In this document: positions 54,992-62,885 of the stretch, piece after piece
Layout: every line of letters begins with the position of its first letter
How positions within the stretch are numbered: the first letter of the stretch is position 1
Origin: Burkholderiaceae bacterium
GTDB taxonomy: Bacteria > Pseudomonadota > Gammaproteobacteria > Burkholderiales > Burkholderiaceae_C
Assembly (NCBI GenBank): GCA_030695205.1
Contig: JAUYTN010000047.1
Location: 62,001-126,000, forward strand
Length of the DNA: 64,000 nucleotides
Direction of reading: 5' to 3'
Notes under the pieces: model-generated
Seen by the model: only the letters and a program-made list of their open reading frames with translations
Told to the model about the DNA's origin: nothing
Databases searched by the model: none
Translations under genes and position numbers: made by a program

Positions 54992-55003
54992 GGGTGGTTG
55001 CTC

Positions 55004-55288
55004 TCAATTCAATGTGTACAGGGCGAAGCGGTGGGGCTTGCCCGCCTCGGTGGTGTCGGTACGCCAGTGGGTGGCGATGGGGGGGCCCAGCTTGCGAAGC
55101 TCACAAACCCTTGCACCCGGTCGCGGTACGTCAAGCCAGCGCACAAGCTCCGATGTGGTCACGGTGCCCAACTGGCGCAGGGCTAGAACAATGCGCTGTT
55201 GCTGTGTACGTGCGCTGTTGCCCGGCATGCTGTGCAGGATGCGCACCAGTGCCTTGCGCTTGGTCATGGGGGTGATGTGTGCCTTCAT
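55004..55288 (-). CDS. Small winged-helix-like protein
   Basis: 94 residues from ATG 55288. A basic tip (MKAHITPMTKRKALVRILHS) leads into QRIVLALRQLGTVTTSELVR WLDVPRP, a likely winged helix, and a C-terminal ARVCELRKLGPPIATHWRTD strand pair. Similar proteins help regulate or assist replication in mobile elements; no specific role claimed. ATG overlaps the upstream stop (ATGA). Confidence 0.7.
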   Translation of the reverse strand: MKAHITPMTKRKALVRILHSMPGNSARTQQQRIVLALRQLGTVTTSELVRWLDVPRPGARVCELRKLGPPIATHWRTDTTEAGKPHRFALYTLN

Positions 55289-56184
55289 GCGGCCCCCTTG
55301 AGGCTCGGGCAGTGATGAAGGTGCTGGTGCACGAACCCCGCGCCAAGGTGTGCGCCAGCGAGATCGTTCAGACTGGTGTCGGAGCGGTCGTTGCACCTCC
55401 ACCTGCCCGGCCCACTGCCAACGAGGTGACGGCATTCAGCACACGAGCCACGTCGATCAAGTTCACGGTCGCGCACCAGCAGCTTGTCCACCAGCCGCTC
55501 GGCATCGTCAACGTCCACACCACGCGCATCAAACAGCGCCAGCCGCTTGCCCATCAGATCGATCTCGGTCTGGCTGGCGGGTGTCAGCAGGCTGGGGTGA
55601 ATCTCCGTCGCTGGCCGACGTAGCGCAGGTGTCGCGCTCGCTGCCCGCTTTGGCACGGGCATGTCCTCAGCGTCGTAGGCAGTCCACAGCGCAGCGCCAG
55701 TGCCACAGCGCAGCCCGTAGCCCTTACCCGCCGATATGCACGTCGGGCACGTCCAGTGGTGCGCCTGATATGCACGGTCGAGGTCGGCCCAATCGGCGGC
55801 TTCCGTGTTTACCGCCTTGTTCACCACGCTGGCGGTATCCAGGTTGGTATCCACGATTTGCAGTGCTGGCGCAGGTGCTGGCGGGCTTGCCGGGTCGTTG
55901 CAGGCAGCAAACGGGCTTGCCCCTTCACCGAACTTCGTCCCCAGCAGCCGCAGCGGTACCGGGTCTGCAGCCAAACCAAAATCGCCCGCTGGTGGGTGAT
56001 ACATCGGCTCGGCTGGTGGAGTTGGTCGCCCGACTCCGACTCTCGCCACGCGGCCCAAAATGCCCAGTGAATTTTCAGCAGGTGCCAGAACAGGGGCTAC
56101 AGAAACTACAGAAAGGGTTTTCGTAGTTTTTGTAGGGTGGGTTTCGGTGCCTTTGAGATATTTCAATCGTGCAAGGTAGCTCAT
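55285..56184 (-). CDS. Zinc-finger-like hypothetical protein downstream of primase
   Basis: 299 residues from ATG 56184 (MSYLARLKYLKGTETHPTKT). A Pro/Ala-rich N-terminal half is followed by a Cys cluster at about 170-185 (WTCPTCISAGKGYGLRCG), a helix near 225-250 (MGKRLALFDARGVDVDDAER LVDKLL), and a second Cys cluster (CAECRHLVGSGPGRWRC) near 257-275. Such proteins commonly follow primase-type replication genes in betaproteobacterial islands and plasmids. Metal binding is inferred. The start overlaps the primase stop by 4 bases. Confidence 0.72.
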   Translation of the reverse strand: MSYLARLKYLKGTETHPTKTTKTLSVVSVAPVLAPAENSLGILGRVARVGVGRPTPPAEPMYHPPAGDFGLAADPVPLRLLGTKFGEGASPFAACNDPASPPAPAPALQIVDTNLDTASVVNKAVNTEAADWADLDRAYQAHHWTCPTCISAGKGYGLRCGTGAALWTAYDAEDMPVPKRAASATPALRRPATEIHPSLLTPASQTEIDLMGKRLALFDARGVDVDDAERLVDKLLVRDRELDRRGSCAECRHLVGSGPGRWRCNDRSDTSLNDLAGAHLGAGFVHQHLHHCPSLKGAA

Positions 56185-58724
56185 GCTGCCCCCCTTTCCA
56201 TCGCCGCCGGGTTGACGTGGTAGCGGTCGCTGGGTCGCCCACGGCCTTTGGCATCGCCGCTGCGCACGGTGTCTGGCACCAGCCAGCCGTAGTCCACCAG
56301 CACGTCGGCAGCCTTGCGCACGGTGTCGGTGCTGGCCAGCCCGCCCCAGCTTTTCACGGCCACCTCTCGGGGAGTGAATGACTCCAGAAGAACGCCATCC
56401 CTGTCGATCAACTTGCCCGCCTGAATCTTTTTCAGCAGGGCAGCAGCTCCGGTTGTTTCGGGTGTCGTTGCTGCGCTGTAAAGCCTTTCCGCATGGGGTC
56501 GGAGGTATTCGGCCCATGCCAGTGCCCGTATCAGCTCGCCCTCGTGAATGACGTTGCCGCTGTCTGGCGTGTCCACCAGCGCAAAGATCAGCGCCAGTGC
56601 GGGCACCAGCTTGCTGTACTTGTCCAGGTGCGACACCAGCGCCGGGTGCAGTTCGCCGCCTCTCAGCTCGGTCTTGGCCTCCACCATCCACTCGGCAAAG
56701 ATGCCTTGTGCATCAGGGCTGAAACGCCACTCCACGGGGTCGTCGTCGGTGGCAGGCAGTAGGGTGGCCAGCCGCTCATACACGGCCCATGCGGTCTGTT
56801 TTTGGTGGGTATCAGGCCATTGGTCGATGTAGGCAAACTCCCGTTGAATGTCTGGCCACACGGTCAGGCCAAACCGCTGCAGCAGGCCATCATCCCCGGT
56901 GCCACCAGAAACCGCGCTGCGCACGTACTCCTGAATGCGGCCCGGCTGAATGCCGCCCACCATGGCCACGCACACACGGGGAATATGCACGGTGCCTCTC
57001 AGGATGCGGTCGAAGGTGTAGCCCTGATTCCCGTCGTACGCCTGCAGCATGAATGCCCGTGCCGCCGCTTGATCTTCCTTGTCCAGCGACTTCAGCAGCC
57101 CGTAAAGCTCATCCCTGAATGACAGGGTGCCCCAAGGGTTGGCCACCAGCAGTTCGCCCAGCTTTTCGACGGTAGCGTCGTTGACGATGAACCGCCGGGC
57201 TTGTGGCTCCGCTGGTGTGTCACCTGGCTGCAGCAGGGCGCGCGCCGCCGCCGGGTCTTTGGATGCCAAGCCCTTGGCTTTTTTCTCGCTGGCGTCTTTC
57301 GCCATGTCGGCTACCTTGCAATCCAATTCCCAGTCGGCATGGGCTTGCTTCCAGGCTTCCAACTCACTGGCCTGCAGGCGGTTGAGTGGCCCCAGTGTCT
57401 GCGCAAGGGCAGGGCTTTTCATGACGGCAGGACGGCCCACGATCAGCCCCCACAGGTTGGGCACCACGCGCCAGTCGTCCCGAGCCTTGGGAGCCACCAC
57501 AGCACGCGCACCAATCAGGCTCGACAGTGCCGTGATGGCTCCGACGGCTGGAAAGTCCATCGGGCATTGCATGCGGTGGGCAATGTCAGCCACCCAGCCG
57601 CGCAAGGCATCGGGCAGCAGGGCGGGGTCAAAGGCGGGCACCGGGGGCAGCCCCTCGGGCAGTGGCTCAGGGGTGGGCCATGCTGTACCCGGTTCCACTG
57701 CGCCGTCGCCGTCGCCCAGCGGAGCGAACGTCTGTCCGGTGCTGGCGCTGGCAACCACTTGGCTACTTGTGGAAACTTGCGCCGCCACCTCGATACACGC
57801 CTTCACAGCAGCAGCACCAGCGATCTGGTGAAGGTCGTTCATATCGCTTGCCCCGTCCGGTCTGTCGGCTCCGAAGTCAGGAACGGCCAGCCAGCCGCCC
57901 ACAGCCAGCGCCGCCTCGGTTGATTTGGTTAGGCCCGGATTGCCCGAGGTGCCCACGTCGTCGTCAGCGGCCACGATGATTTTCAGGTCGGGGTACTTGG
58001 CGCGCAGGGCTTGTGCCACTGGCAACAGGTTGCCCGCATTGAAGGCCACGGCCACAGCATGCCCGGTGCATTCGAGAATGCTGGCCCCGGTCGCCACACC
58101 CTCGGCAATGACCAGCGCCCCGACTGGCTTGCCCATGGCGAAGTAGCAGCCCTTCACCCGCCCACCGGGTTGAAACCGCTTGTCGCCGTCGGGGCCAATG
58201 CTTTGCAGGCTGTGCAGCTTGCCGCCCGTGTCTCGCATGGGCACCAGCAGGTTGCCGCCATCGGTGCGCAGGCCATGGGGCTTGATACCTTTGGCGACCA
58301 AGTACGGGTGGCTTTCTGGTGCAGCCACAGCAGCTTTCAGCGCGGCCTCAGCAGCTTGGGCAGCACGTTGGTGCTGTTGGGCTTCTTGCGCATCGTGCGC
58401 CAGTTTGTCGGCTGCGGCCTTGGCCTTGCGGGCCTCGATCATGGCTCGGTCTGGTGGTGGGCCAGAGCGGGTGTATCCGTGTTCACCAGCGATGTGAAAG
58501 AGCGTTCCAGCCCCCACGCCGCCGCCGTGCCGGAATGACTTCCAAGCATCGCGTGCTGCACTCGGTTGATAGCTGGCTGCGCCAGAACTCCATTCGTTCC
58601 ATGTGTCGAAGTCGCCGCCAGCGTCGTGAAAACCCATGCCCACCTTCACCCATTCGTCATGGGGAAGGTCTGGCGGGATGGCGTTCAAAGCGTCAACGGC
58701 TTGGGAGGTATCGGTGTCAAGCAT
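56181..58724 (-). CDS. Replication protein: PriCT-2, Toprim and DUF3987 domains
   Basis: Multidomain island replication protein, 847 residues from ATG 58724. The PriCT-2 primase C-terminal-type domain is at about 5-80 (AVDALNAIPPDLPHDEWVKV and AWKSFRHGGGVGAGTLFHIA). The Toprim domain is at about 195-290 (ALVIAEGVATGASILECTG, IIVAADDDVGTSGNPG), holding the Glu and Asp-Asp metal ligands. DUF3987 (about 370-800) has a helicase-like GLIVGRPAVMKSPALAQTLG P-loop-like segment. P4-alpha-like primase-helicase function is inferred. Co-transcribed with short genes on both sides. Confidence 0.85.
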   Translation of the reverse strand: MLDTDTSQAVDALNAIPPDLPHDEWVKVGMGFHDAGGDFDTWNEWSSGAASYQPSAARDAWKSFRHGGGVGAGTLFHIAGEHGYTRSGPPPDRAMIEARKAKAAADKLAHDAQEAQQHQRAAQAAEAALKAAVAAPESHPYLVAKGIKPHGLRTDGGNLLVPMRDTGGKLHSLQSIGPDGDKRFQPGGRVKGCYFAMGKPVGALVIAEGVATGASILECTGHAVAVAFNAGNLLPVAQALRAKYPDLKIIVAADDDVGTSGNPGLTKSTEAALAVGGWLAVPDFGADRPDGASDMNDLHQIAGAAAVKACIEVAAQVSTSSQVVASASTGQTFAPLGDGDGAVEPGTAWPTPEPLPEGLPPVPAFDPALLPDALRGWVADIAHRMQCPMDFPAVGAITALSSLIGARAVVAPKARDDWRVVPNLWGLIVGRPAVMKSPALAQTLGPLNRLQASELEAWKQAHADWELDCKVADMAKDASEKKAKGLASKDPAAARALLQPGDTPAEPQARRFIVNDATVEKLGELLVANPWGTLSFRDELYGLLKSLDKEDQAAARAFMLQAYDGNQGYTFDRILRGTVHIPRVCVAMVGGIQPGRIQEYVRSAVSGGTGDDGLLQRFGLTVWPDIQREFAYIDQWPDTHQKQTAWAVYERLATLLPATDDDPVEWRFSPDAQGIFAEWMVEAKTELRGGELHPALVSHLDKYSKLVPALALIFALVDTPDSGNVIHEGELIRALAWAEYLRPHAERLYSAATTPETTGAAALLKKIQAGKLIDRDGVLLESFTPREVAVKSWGGLASTDTVRKAADVLVDYGWLVPDTVRSGDAKGRGRPSDRYHVNPAAMERGAA

Positions 58725-58914
58725 GGGCACCTCCCACTTGGCGCGCAAACGCCTTCACAGCGTCCAGGTCCGGCAGGGCGCGCACCATGCCCCAGCGGCT
58801 GACGTAGTACGTCACCCGGCCGTCCTTGGGGTTGCTGCGGGTCAGGGTGTGGCCTTGCAATGCCAGCTGCGCCGCCAAGGTGTTGAAGGTCTTGCCGTCG
58901 TGTTGTTCGGTCAT
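58717..58914 (-). CDS. Small hypothetical protein before primase
   Basis: 65 residues, MTEQHDGKTFNTLAAQLALQ, then GHTLTRSNPKDGRVTYYVSR and a helical end (LPDLDAVKAFARQVGGAHA). Looks like a compact beta-alpha DNA/regulatory protein of the kind placed next to island replication genes. Its end overlaps the primase start by 8 bases. Confidence 0.6.
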   Translation of the reverse strand: MTEQHDGKTFNTLAAQLALQGHTLTRSNPKDGRVTYYVSRWGMVRALPDLDAVKAFARQVGGAHA

Positions 58915-59111
58915 TTCAGCAACTCCACAAACAGTAGCATCAGCAGCGCCAGGAACAGGGGCAGCACGTCACCCAGACACAGCACACGCATGCAAAAAAT
59001 AGCATTGAGCCTATTCAAGGCAAGCGATACAATCTGTTTTGACTGTTGAAACTTTGATGCCCCTGCCAGTGTCGCCACGCTGGTTGGGGTTTTGTTTTGG
59101 GCGGTCATCAA
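58911..59111 (-). CDS. Small hypothetical protein with C-terminal membrane segment
   Basis: 66 residues. The first half is polar (MMTAQNKTPTSVATLAGASK); the second half holds a long hydrophobic helix (VLPLFLALLMLLFVELL). It overlaps its neighbours by 4 bases on each side (ATGA type), which supports translation. Residues about 29-43 are encoded by dispersed repeat copy 15. No homologue recalled. Confidence 0.5.
   Translation of the reverse strand: MMTAQNKTPTSVATLAGASKFQQSKQIVSLALNRLNAIFCMRVLCLGDVLPLFLALLMLLFVELLK
58999..59045 (+). repeat. Dispersed TAGC-N17-AAGCG element, copy 15 (inside the island)
   Basis: ATAGCA, exactly 17 bases, AAGCG, then ATACAATCTG and TTTT. The only copy within the integrated element; the tail lacks the usual GGC. 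It lies antisense in a small gene. Confidence 0.6.
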
Positions 59112-59302
59112 GCGGTGCCTCCCAGTTGGGCCATGCCCAATGCGGCCAGCTTCAACCCGAGGTCGATCAGCCCACGGGAGCCAATCGGGATGAAGGCGGT
59201 GGTGTCGTCCTCACCAATGCAGATCAGGTGCCAGTCGCTGTAACCAACGGTGTAACCATCGGGGTGCGAATACTGGGCCGGGGTGGTTTTGGTTGGGGTC
59301 AT
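59108..59302 (-). CDS. Small hypothetical protein
   Basis: 64 residues, MTPTKTTPAQYSHPDGYTVG, then YSDWHLICIGEDDTTAFIPI and an Ala/Leu-rich end. Not recognised. It overlaps the following gene by 4 bases and lies 15 bases after the AlpA-like gene. Confidence 0.55.
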   Translation of the reverse strand: MTPTKTTPAQYSHPDGYTVGYSDWHLICIGEDDTTAFIPIGSRGLIDLGLKLAALGMAQLGGTA

Positions 59303-59317
59303 TGCGCGGTGCCCCCT

Positions 59318-59560
59318 TTAAGCCGTTGCGCCGGAATCGCGGCGGCGCTTTTCCAGCCACGCTTCCAGGTCAGCAACGCGATAACGCACGTTGCGGCCCA
59401 CCTTGATGAATGGCAGGTTGTAACGCCCGGTGCTCCTCCAGACGCCCAAGGTGCCCGGAGTTACATCCAGGATGGCACCAGCCCCTTTGTCGTCCACGAG
59501 CGAACGACTTCTTTCTTCCAGCAGCGAACGGCTGCTTTCAACAATCTGGTGAAGGGTCAT
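59318..59560 (-). CDS. AlpA-like helix-turn-helix regulator
   Basis: 80 residues. Core GAGAILDVTPGTLGVWRSTG followed by RYNLPFIKVGRNVRYRVADLEAWL is the MerR/AlpA/excisionase-type HTH_17 fold with the typical wing YRVADLEAWLEKR. In P4-like elements AlpA proteins activate integrase or excision. It is the first gene of the island's compact minus-strand operon. A -10-like TATAAC lies about 65 bases upstream. Confidence 0.82.
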   Translation of the reverse strand: MTLHQIVESSRSLLEERSRSLVDDKGAGAILDVTPGTLGVWRSTGRYNLPFIKVGRNVRYRVADLEAWLEKRRRDSGATA

Positions 59561-59643
59561 GAATCACGTCCAGTTAGACCCGCTTGGCTGAATTGCCGTT
59601 GCGGTATGGACGTGAGTTTTCGTTATAATTGGCGTTGCGAGAA

Positions 59644-59701
59644 GCCTGTTTGCTGGCAAACCTTACGGTGTGCTGGCAGGACTTACGGTGTGCTGGCAGA
59701 C
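59644..59701. repeat. Iteron-like tandem repeats upstream of the AlpA-like gene
   Basis: Two exact-phase 20-bp units (59662-59681 and 59682-59701, CTTACGGTGTGCTGGCA plus 3 bases), preceded by a partial third (TGTTTGCTGGCAAAC). They lie between the AlpA-like gene and the end of the next gene. A protein-binding operator or origin iterons are both possible. Confidence 0.6.
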
Positions 59702-60198
59702 CGTAGTTTTTTCCATTCCGTCACCCAGTCGCGCACGGTGCGAAAAGTCGCGGGCACCAGCTTTCCCGACATTGCCTCAGCCGCTGCATCCATGCTTTTG
59801 CAACTGGCGAAGTTGTCGTTCAGCCACTTGAAAACATCTGCTTTCATGGCCCTATTTTCTGTGTGGCGACCCTCGCTCCCTGCCCTTGCGAGTGACGATC
59901 TTGCAGCTTTGATGGCTTCCTCGAAGTTGAAAACACTGTCTCCCGGTTCATTAATTTGCTTTGCACAAACTACCAAGTCATTTAGCAATCTACCCAGCTT
60001 TTTTTGCTCGGCTTCTCCGTCAGCAAATGAACCTATGATTTCGAACATTACACAAATTGCCGACGATGACGCCTCATTACCACCGTATTCAAGTTTTTCA
60101 TCGTTCAACGCCAAATAACGCTGATAAATCTTCTGAACTTCAAGCCTCTCTCTTTCGTGATATTTCTTCCGCAGCTTTTCGTTCACGCTCATATCCAC
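59683..60198 (-). CDS. Hypothetical protein of island 1
   Basis: 171 residues, MDMSVNEKLRKKYHERERLE, then helical sequence with IGSFADGEAEQKKLGRLLND and a basic C-terminal segment MSGKLVPATFRTVRDWVTEW resembling a DNA-recognition helix. Its codon use is more A/T-rich than the primase operon. The TAA stop is at the iteron-like repeats. Function unknown. Confidence 0.6.
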   Translation of the reverse strand: MDMSVNEKLRKKYHERERLEVQKIYQRYLALNDEKLEYGGNEASSSAICVMFEIIGSFADGEAEQKKLGRLLNDLVVCAKQINEPGDSVFNFEEAIKAARSSLARAGSEGRHTENRAMKADVFKWLNDNFASCKSMDAAAEAMSGKLVPATFRTVRDWVTEWKKLRSASTP

Positions 60199-60284
60199 CC
60201 CTTCACGCCCTGAAATAGATGCCAGCCCAGACCGGCAGGGGAACCGGGTTTTCGCGCCGTCGCGCTAGGGCTGGCAAAACGGTG

Positions 60285-60521
60285 TCAGATACCCAGTTTT
60301 TTGATGGCCTCGGCTGTTTGGTTCATGGCTTGAATTAGCAGGCAATGAGCGCGACTGTTTGGGCTTGTAAGCCCGCGAAAGTCTCTCGGGCCATCCTCGG
60401 GTACTGTGTCAGCCACAGCGTGAAGCAGCGTCAGCACGTCGAACAACAAGCCGTTGCAGGCGTGGGCATCGTCGTAGGGGACGCTACCGCCCACGATGTT
60501 CGGTACATTCTCAGTAGCCAT
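60285..60521 (-). CDS. Small hypothetical protein (island accessory)
   Basis: 78 residues from ATG 60521 (MATENVPNIVGGSVPYDDAH); ATG 60539 would add six. Middle FDVLTLLHAVADTVPEDGPR and the end HCLLIQAMNQTAEAIKKLGI look helical. Such short polar proteins often lie next to island integrases, but no function is known. Confidence 0.55.
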   Translation of the reverse strand: MATENVPNIVGGSVPYDDAHACNGLLFDVLTLLHAVADTVPEDGPRDFRGLTSPNSRAHCLLIQAMNQTAEAIKKLGI

Positions 60522-60625
60522 TTTTGAACTCACTTTCATTGATGGTCAGGGGCTGGCGCTGTGTTCCCGCACGCGCTGGCCCCGTCTGCTTGCCCTGCCT
60601 TGTCCGGTGCAGGGCTTCCCGGTTG

Positions 60626-61825
60626 TCAGGCTTGTTTGCGCAGTTGCAGCACCACAGCAGGCTCTTTCAGCCCTGCCGCCTCCATCATCGCGCTGGTGGC
60701 TGTGTTGACTGACTGGCGAACCGGGTCGAGGTCCAGCCGGGCATAGATGGCAGTGGCTTGGTGGGTCTTGTGGTTCAGGCTTTTGCCAATGATGGGCAAT
60801 GACGCACCCGTGCGTGCCTGCCAACTGCCCAGCGTGCGGCGCAGATCATGCACACGCAAGTTCTCCAGCCCTGCCGCTTTCAGCAGCGCGGCCCACGCCT
60901 TCTTCGGCTCCACGATGTGCCCGGTAGCGCCGTCGCCGGGAAACACCCACTCGCCTGCCCTCTCCCGGCCCTCCAGCACCACGACGGCCTCGGGTGACAA
61001 CGTGACGTTCTGCGGTGTGCCGTTCTTGGTCATGGCAATGCGCCAGACACCAGACTGAAGGTCGAGGTCTGCCCAGCGCATGCTGCACACGTTCGCACGT
61101 CGGGCACCTGTCAGCAGCGCCATCAAAAAGAAGTCGCGCATGGTGGGGCTGGGCATCCCGGCCAGGGCTTCAAAAAACCTTGGCAGTTCGTCAGGCTGAA
61201 TGAACCTGTCCCGCTGCACTGGTGGGTTCTTTTTCACGCGCTCGGCTGGGTTGGTGCCGCTGTATTGCTCGGTGTCCAGCATGTACATGAAAACGCTGGA
61301 AACCAGCGCCACGCACTTATCGGCTTGCCCCAGCTTACCCGCCTTGGTCAGCTTGGTGTGCAGGGCCTTCACGTCTGTGCGCTCTATGGCCGACAACTTG
61401 CGTTTGGCAAGTGGGCCAAAGTGCAGGCGAACGAGGTCGCTGTAATCGCGCTTGGTCTTGGGTGCAATGGGTGTGCCGTCACGCTTGCGCTTGCCCTCCA
61501 AGAAGTCGGCCAGCGCATCGCTGAATGTCGGCTCGGCTTTCAGCGCACGCTTGACTGCGGCAGGATTAGCGCCGCCCACAAACTCAGCAAGTGCCTTGGT
61601 GGCTTCACCACGGGCCTGCTCCACGGTCATGTCAGGGAAGGTGCCCAGCTTCAACCACACCACGGAAGTGCCCACCCGTCTAACAACATAGAACGATTTG
61701 GTACCCCCCTTGGTAACCCGCATGACCAGCTTGGGCACCTTGGTGTCGTAGTAGTCGGTGGCTGGTTTGTCGAGGGGAGACTCGACTGCCAGAAGGGTAG
61801 TTTTGTTGAACAGCAGCTTGGGCAT
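60626..61825 (-). CDS. Tyrosine-type site-specific integrase
   Basis: 399-residue phage-type integrase. The N-terminal DUF4102-like domain is PATDYYDTKVPKLVMRVTKG, the core-binding domain about 95-185. Catalytic residues: Arg in LLTGARRANVCSMRWADLD, His-x-x-Arg in LRVHDLRRTLGSWQARTG, a His in LNHKTHQATAIYARL and the nucleophile Tyr in the same IYARL. It sits at the right end, start 150 bases from att, and should integrate island 1 into tRNA-Thr. The arm-type repeat 61839-61862 is just upstream of the start. Confidence 0.93.
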   Translation of the reverse strand: MPKLLFNKTTLLAVESPLDKPATDYYDTKVPKLVMRVTKGGTKSFYVVRRVGTSVVWLKLGTFPDMTVEQARGEATKALAEFVGGANPAAVKRALKAEPTFSDALADFLEGKRKRDGTPIAPKTKRDYSDLVRLHFGPLAKRKLSAIERTDVKALHTKLTKAGKLGQADKCVALVSSVFMYMLDTEQYSGTNPAERVKKNPPVQRDRFIQPDELPRFFEALAGMPSPTMRDFFLMALLTGARRANVCSMRWADLDLQSGVWRIAMTKNGTPQNVTLSPEAVVVLEGRERAGEWVFPGDGATGHIVEPKKAWAALLKAAGLENLRVHDLRRTLGSWQARTGASLPIIGKSLNHKTHQATAIYARLDLDPVRQSVNTATSAMMEAAGLKEPAVVLQLRKQA

Positions 61826-61838
61826 TGGGGGCCTTTTC

Positions 61839-61862
61839 CATCTAACACCCATCTAACATTTG
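61839..61862. repeat. Right arm-type repeat pair (CATCTAACA x2)
   Basis: Identical over 24 bases to 51227-51250. It overlaps the likely leader of the integrase gene, so binding there could also repress integrase expression. Confidence 0.65.
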
Positions 61863-61977
61863 GGGTGCAAAACCAGCATATTTGGTGGGTGACGGTTAAG
61901 GTGATACTAGCGCTAAGTTGTTGTTTTGTAAAGGACTATTAAGGTTCAATCACAACCGTTAAACCGTAGCCCCTCCG

Positions 61978-62068
61978 ATTCGTAATGAGAAGGTCGGGTG
62001 TTCGATTCATCTCTCCGGCACCAATACAGCAAAGGAAAGCCCACTATTTAAACGATAGCGGGCTTTTT
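61978..62068. repeat. Right attachment repeat (att) / left end of island 2
   Basis: Repeat of the 3' half of tRNA-Thr and its terminator (90 of 91 identical to 51133-51223; one A/C change in the terminator loop). The 5' half of the tRNA is not present here, so this is not a functional tRNA gene. Confidence 0.92.
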
Positions 62069-62080
62069 TCATTCAGGCCA

Positions 62081-62102
62081 TTTACAGACTGTTTACAGAC
62101 TG
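62081..62102. repeat. Tandem TTTACAGACTG pair near att of island 2
   Basis: Two perfect 11-base tandem repeats, 12 bases beyond the right att repeat. The position matches that of the CATCTAACA pair in island 1, so they are candidate arm-type sites of a second, different integrase. Confidence 0.55.
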
Positions 62103-62142
62103 AGGCGATGGTTTGTACCGTGTAGCCAAACATCCTGGGCAC

Positions 62143-62168
62143 AAAAAAACCCGGCATGGTGGCCGGGT
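62143..62168 (-). terminator. Intrinsic terminator for the zinc-ribbon gene
   Basis: On the minus strand ACCCGGC and GCCGGGT pair around 6 bases, followed by a run of seven T. It lies 39 bases after the stop of the gene at 62207. Confidence 0.85.
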
Positions 62169-62206
62169 CTGAATGTGCATCCCCTTGAAAAGTCAGGCTG
62201 TCACAA

Positions 62207-62785
62207 CTACGAAACTTTCGTAGTTGGCGTACCCATCCCCGTCATTCGCTTTTTCAGACGCTCAAAGACAGCATCACCCGCACCAGCAGCGGCCGCTGAT
62301 ACCTCGGCCAGCTCTTGTATCAGGCGGTTGTAGGTTGCCCGGTGCATGCCCTTCTTGCGCCCAGCCATCGGGGACAGAAGCCCTCCACCCCACCCCAGTT
62401 TGCGGCGTACTCTGTTCACTTGGCCATAGGAGAGGCTGCTTTCACTTTGGCGGGTCGATGGATGCACCAGCTCCGCACACTTGCGGCATTGCCAGCGCCA
62501 GCTCCAGTACAGCACGCCCACACGCGCATGGCAGCATGGGCATTTCCACCAGGCACGACTACCTCCAAAGTACTGCGCTGTCGTACCCAACTCAACAGCG
62601 GTCATGTGCACTTCCTTCCCCGGCACGGTGATTTCGATGGTCGCCCTTTTCTCGCGGCGCTTGAATCTCAGGAGGACGGTGGTCCCGTTTTTCCACTGGT
62701 GGCGATGTGACCACGGGGCAAGGGTGTCATCCTGCATCGTGCGAATGTCCAGCTTCATGCGCTCGGTCGTGAGTGCTTTGCTCAT
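62207..62785 (-). CDS. Zinc-ribbon protein of integrated elements
   Basis: 192 residues. It has two beta-rich parts flanking the zinc ribbon at about 97-120: WWKCPCCHARVGVLYWSWRW followed by QCRKC. Next come VHPSTRQSESSLSYGQVNRV RRKLGWGGG and KKGMHRATYNRL. This order (C-x2-C, CRxC, STR..., GW.GG, KGMH..TY.RL) is a widespread family in prophages and islands. Metal binding is likely; function unknown. Followed by an intrinsic terminator. Confidence 0.75.
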   Translation of the reverse strand: MSKALTTERMKLDIRTMQDDTLAPWSHRHQWKNGTTVLLRFKRREKRATIEITVPGKEVHMTAVELGTTAQYFGGSRAWWKCPCCHARVGVLYWSWRWQCRKCAELVHPSTRQSESSLSYGQVNRVRRKLGWGGGLLSPMAGRKKGMHRATYNRLIQELAEVSAAAAGAGDAVFERLKKRMTGMGTPTTKVS

Positions 62786-62885
62786 GGTTGCCTTTCAGAA
62801 ATTGAGCCTAAATCAACTGGCAAAAAACGTGGTTTCCTGTTACCCACACGCTGTAGCCTTCAGCTTGGATACCAATATCAGCGGT

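Larger units (their letters stand above)
54298..54992. repeat. 690-bp duplicated segment, copy in island 1
   Basis: Colinear and highly similar to 63083-63777 (constant offset 8785), covering two complete small genes. Similarity stops abruptly on both sides. Direct orientation, so recombination between the copies would delete 8.8 kb. Confidence 0.85.
51133..61977. mobile_element. Integrative element 1 in tRNA-Thr (satellite/minimal island type)
   Basis: About 10.8 kb bounded by 91-bp direct repeats that begin in the anticodon loop. It carries a tyrosine integrase beside the right end, an AlpA-like regulator, a PriCT-2/Toprim/DUF3987 replication protein, and an overlapping chain of small genes. 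At the left end are a cargo gene and a nuclease remnant. No capsid, terminase, relaxase or type IV secretion gene was found. The layout resembles P4-type satellites or small mobilisable islands; it would depend on other elements for transfer (inference). Confidence 0.85.

Noticed and set aside
59644..59701. CRISPR array
   Set aside because: Repeats are 20 bp, directly tandem, with no spacers and no cas genes nearby; no other CRISPR-like array was seen in the window.
61978..62025. Second tRNA-Thr gene
   Set aside because: Only the 3' half from the anticodon loop is present; the acceptor 5' strand and D-arm are missing, so it is an att repeat.
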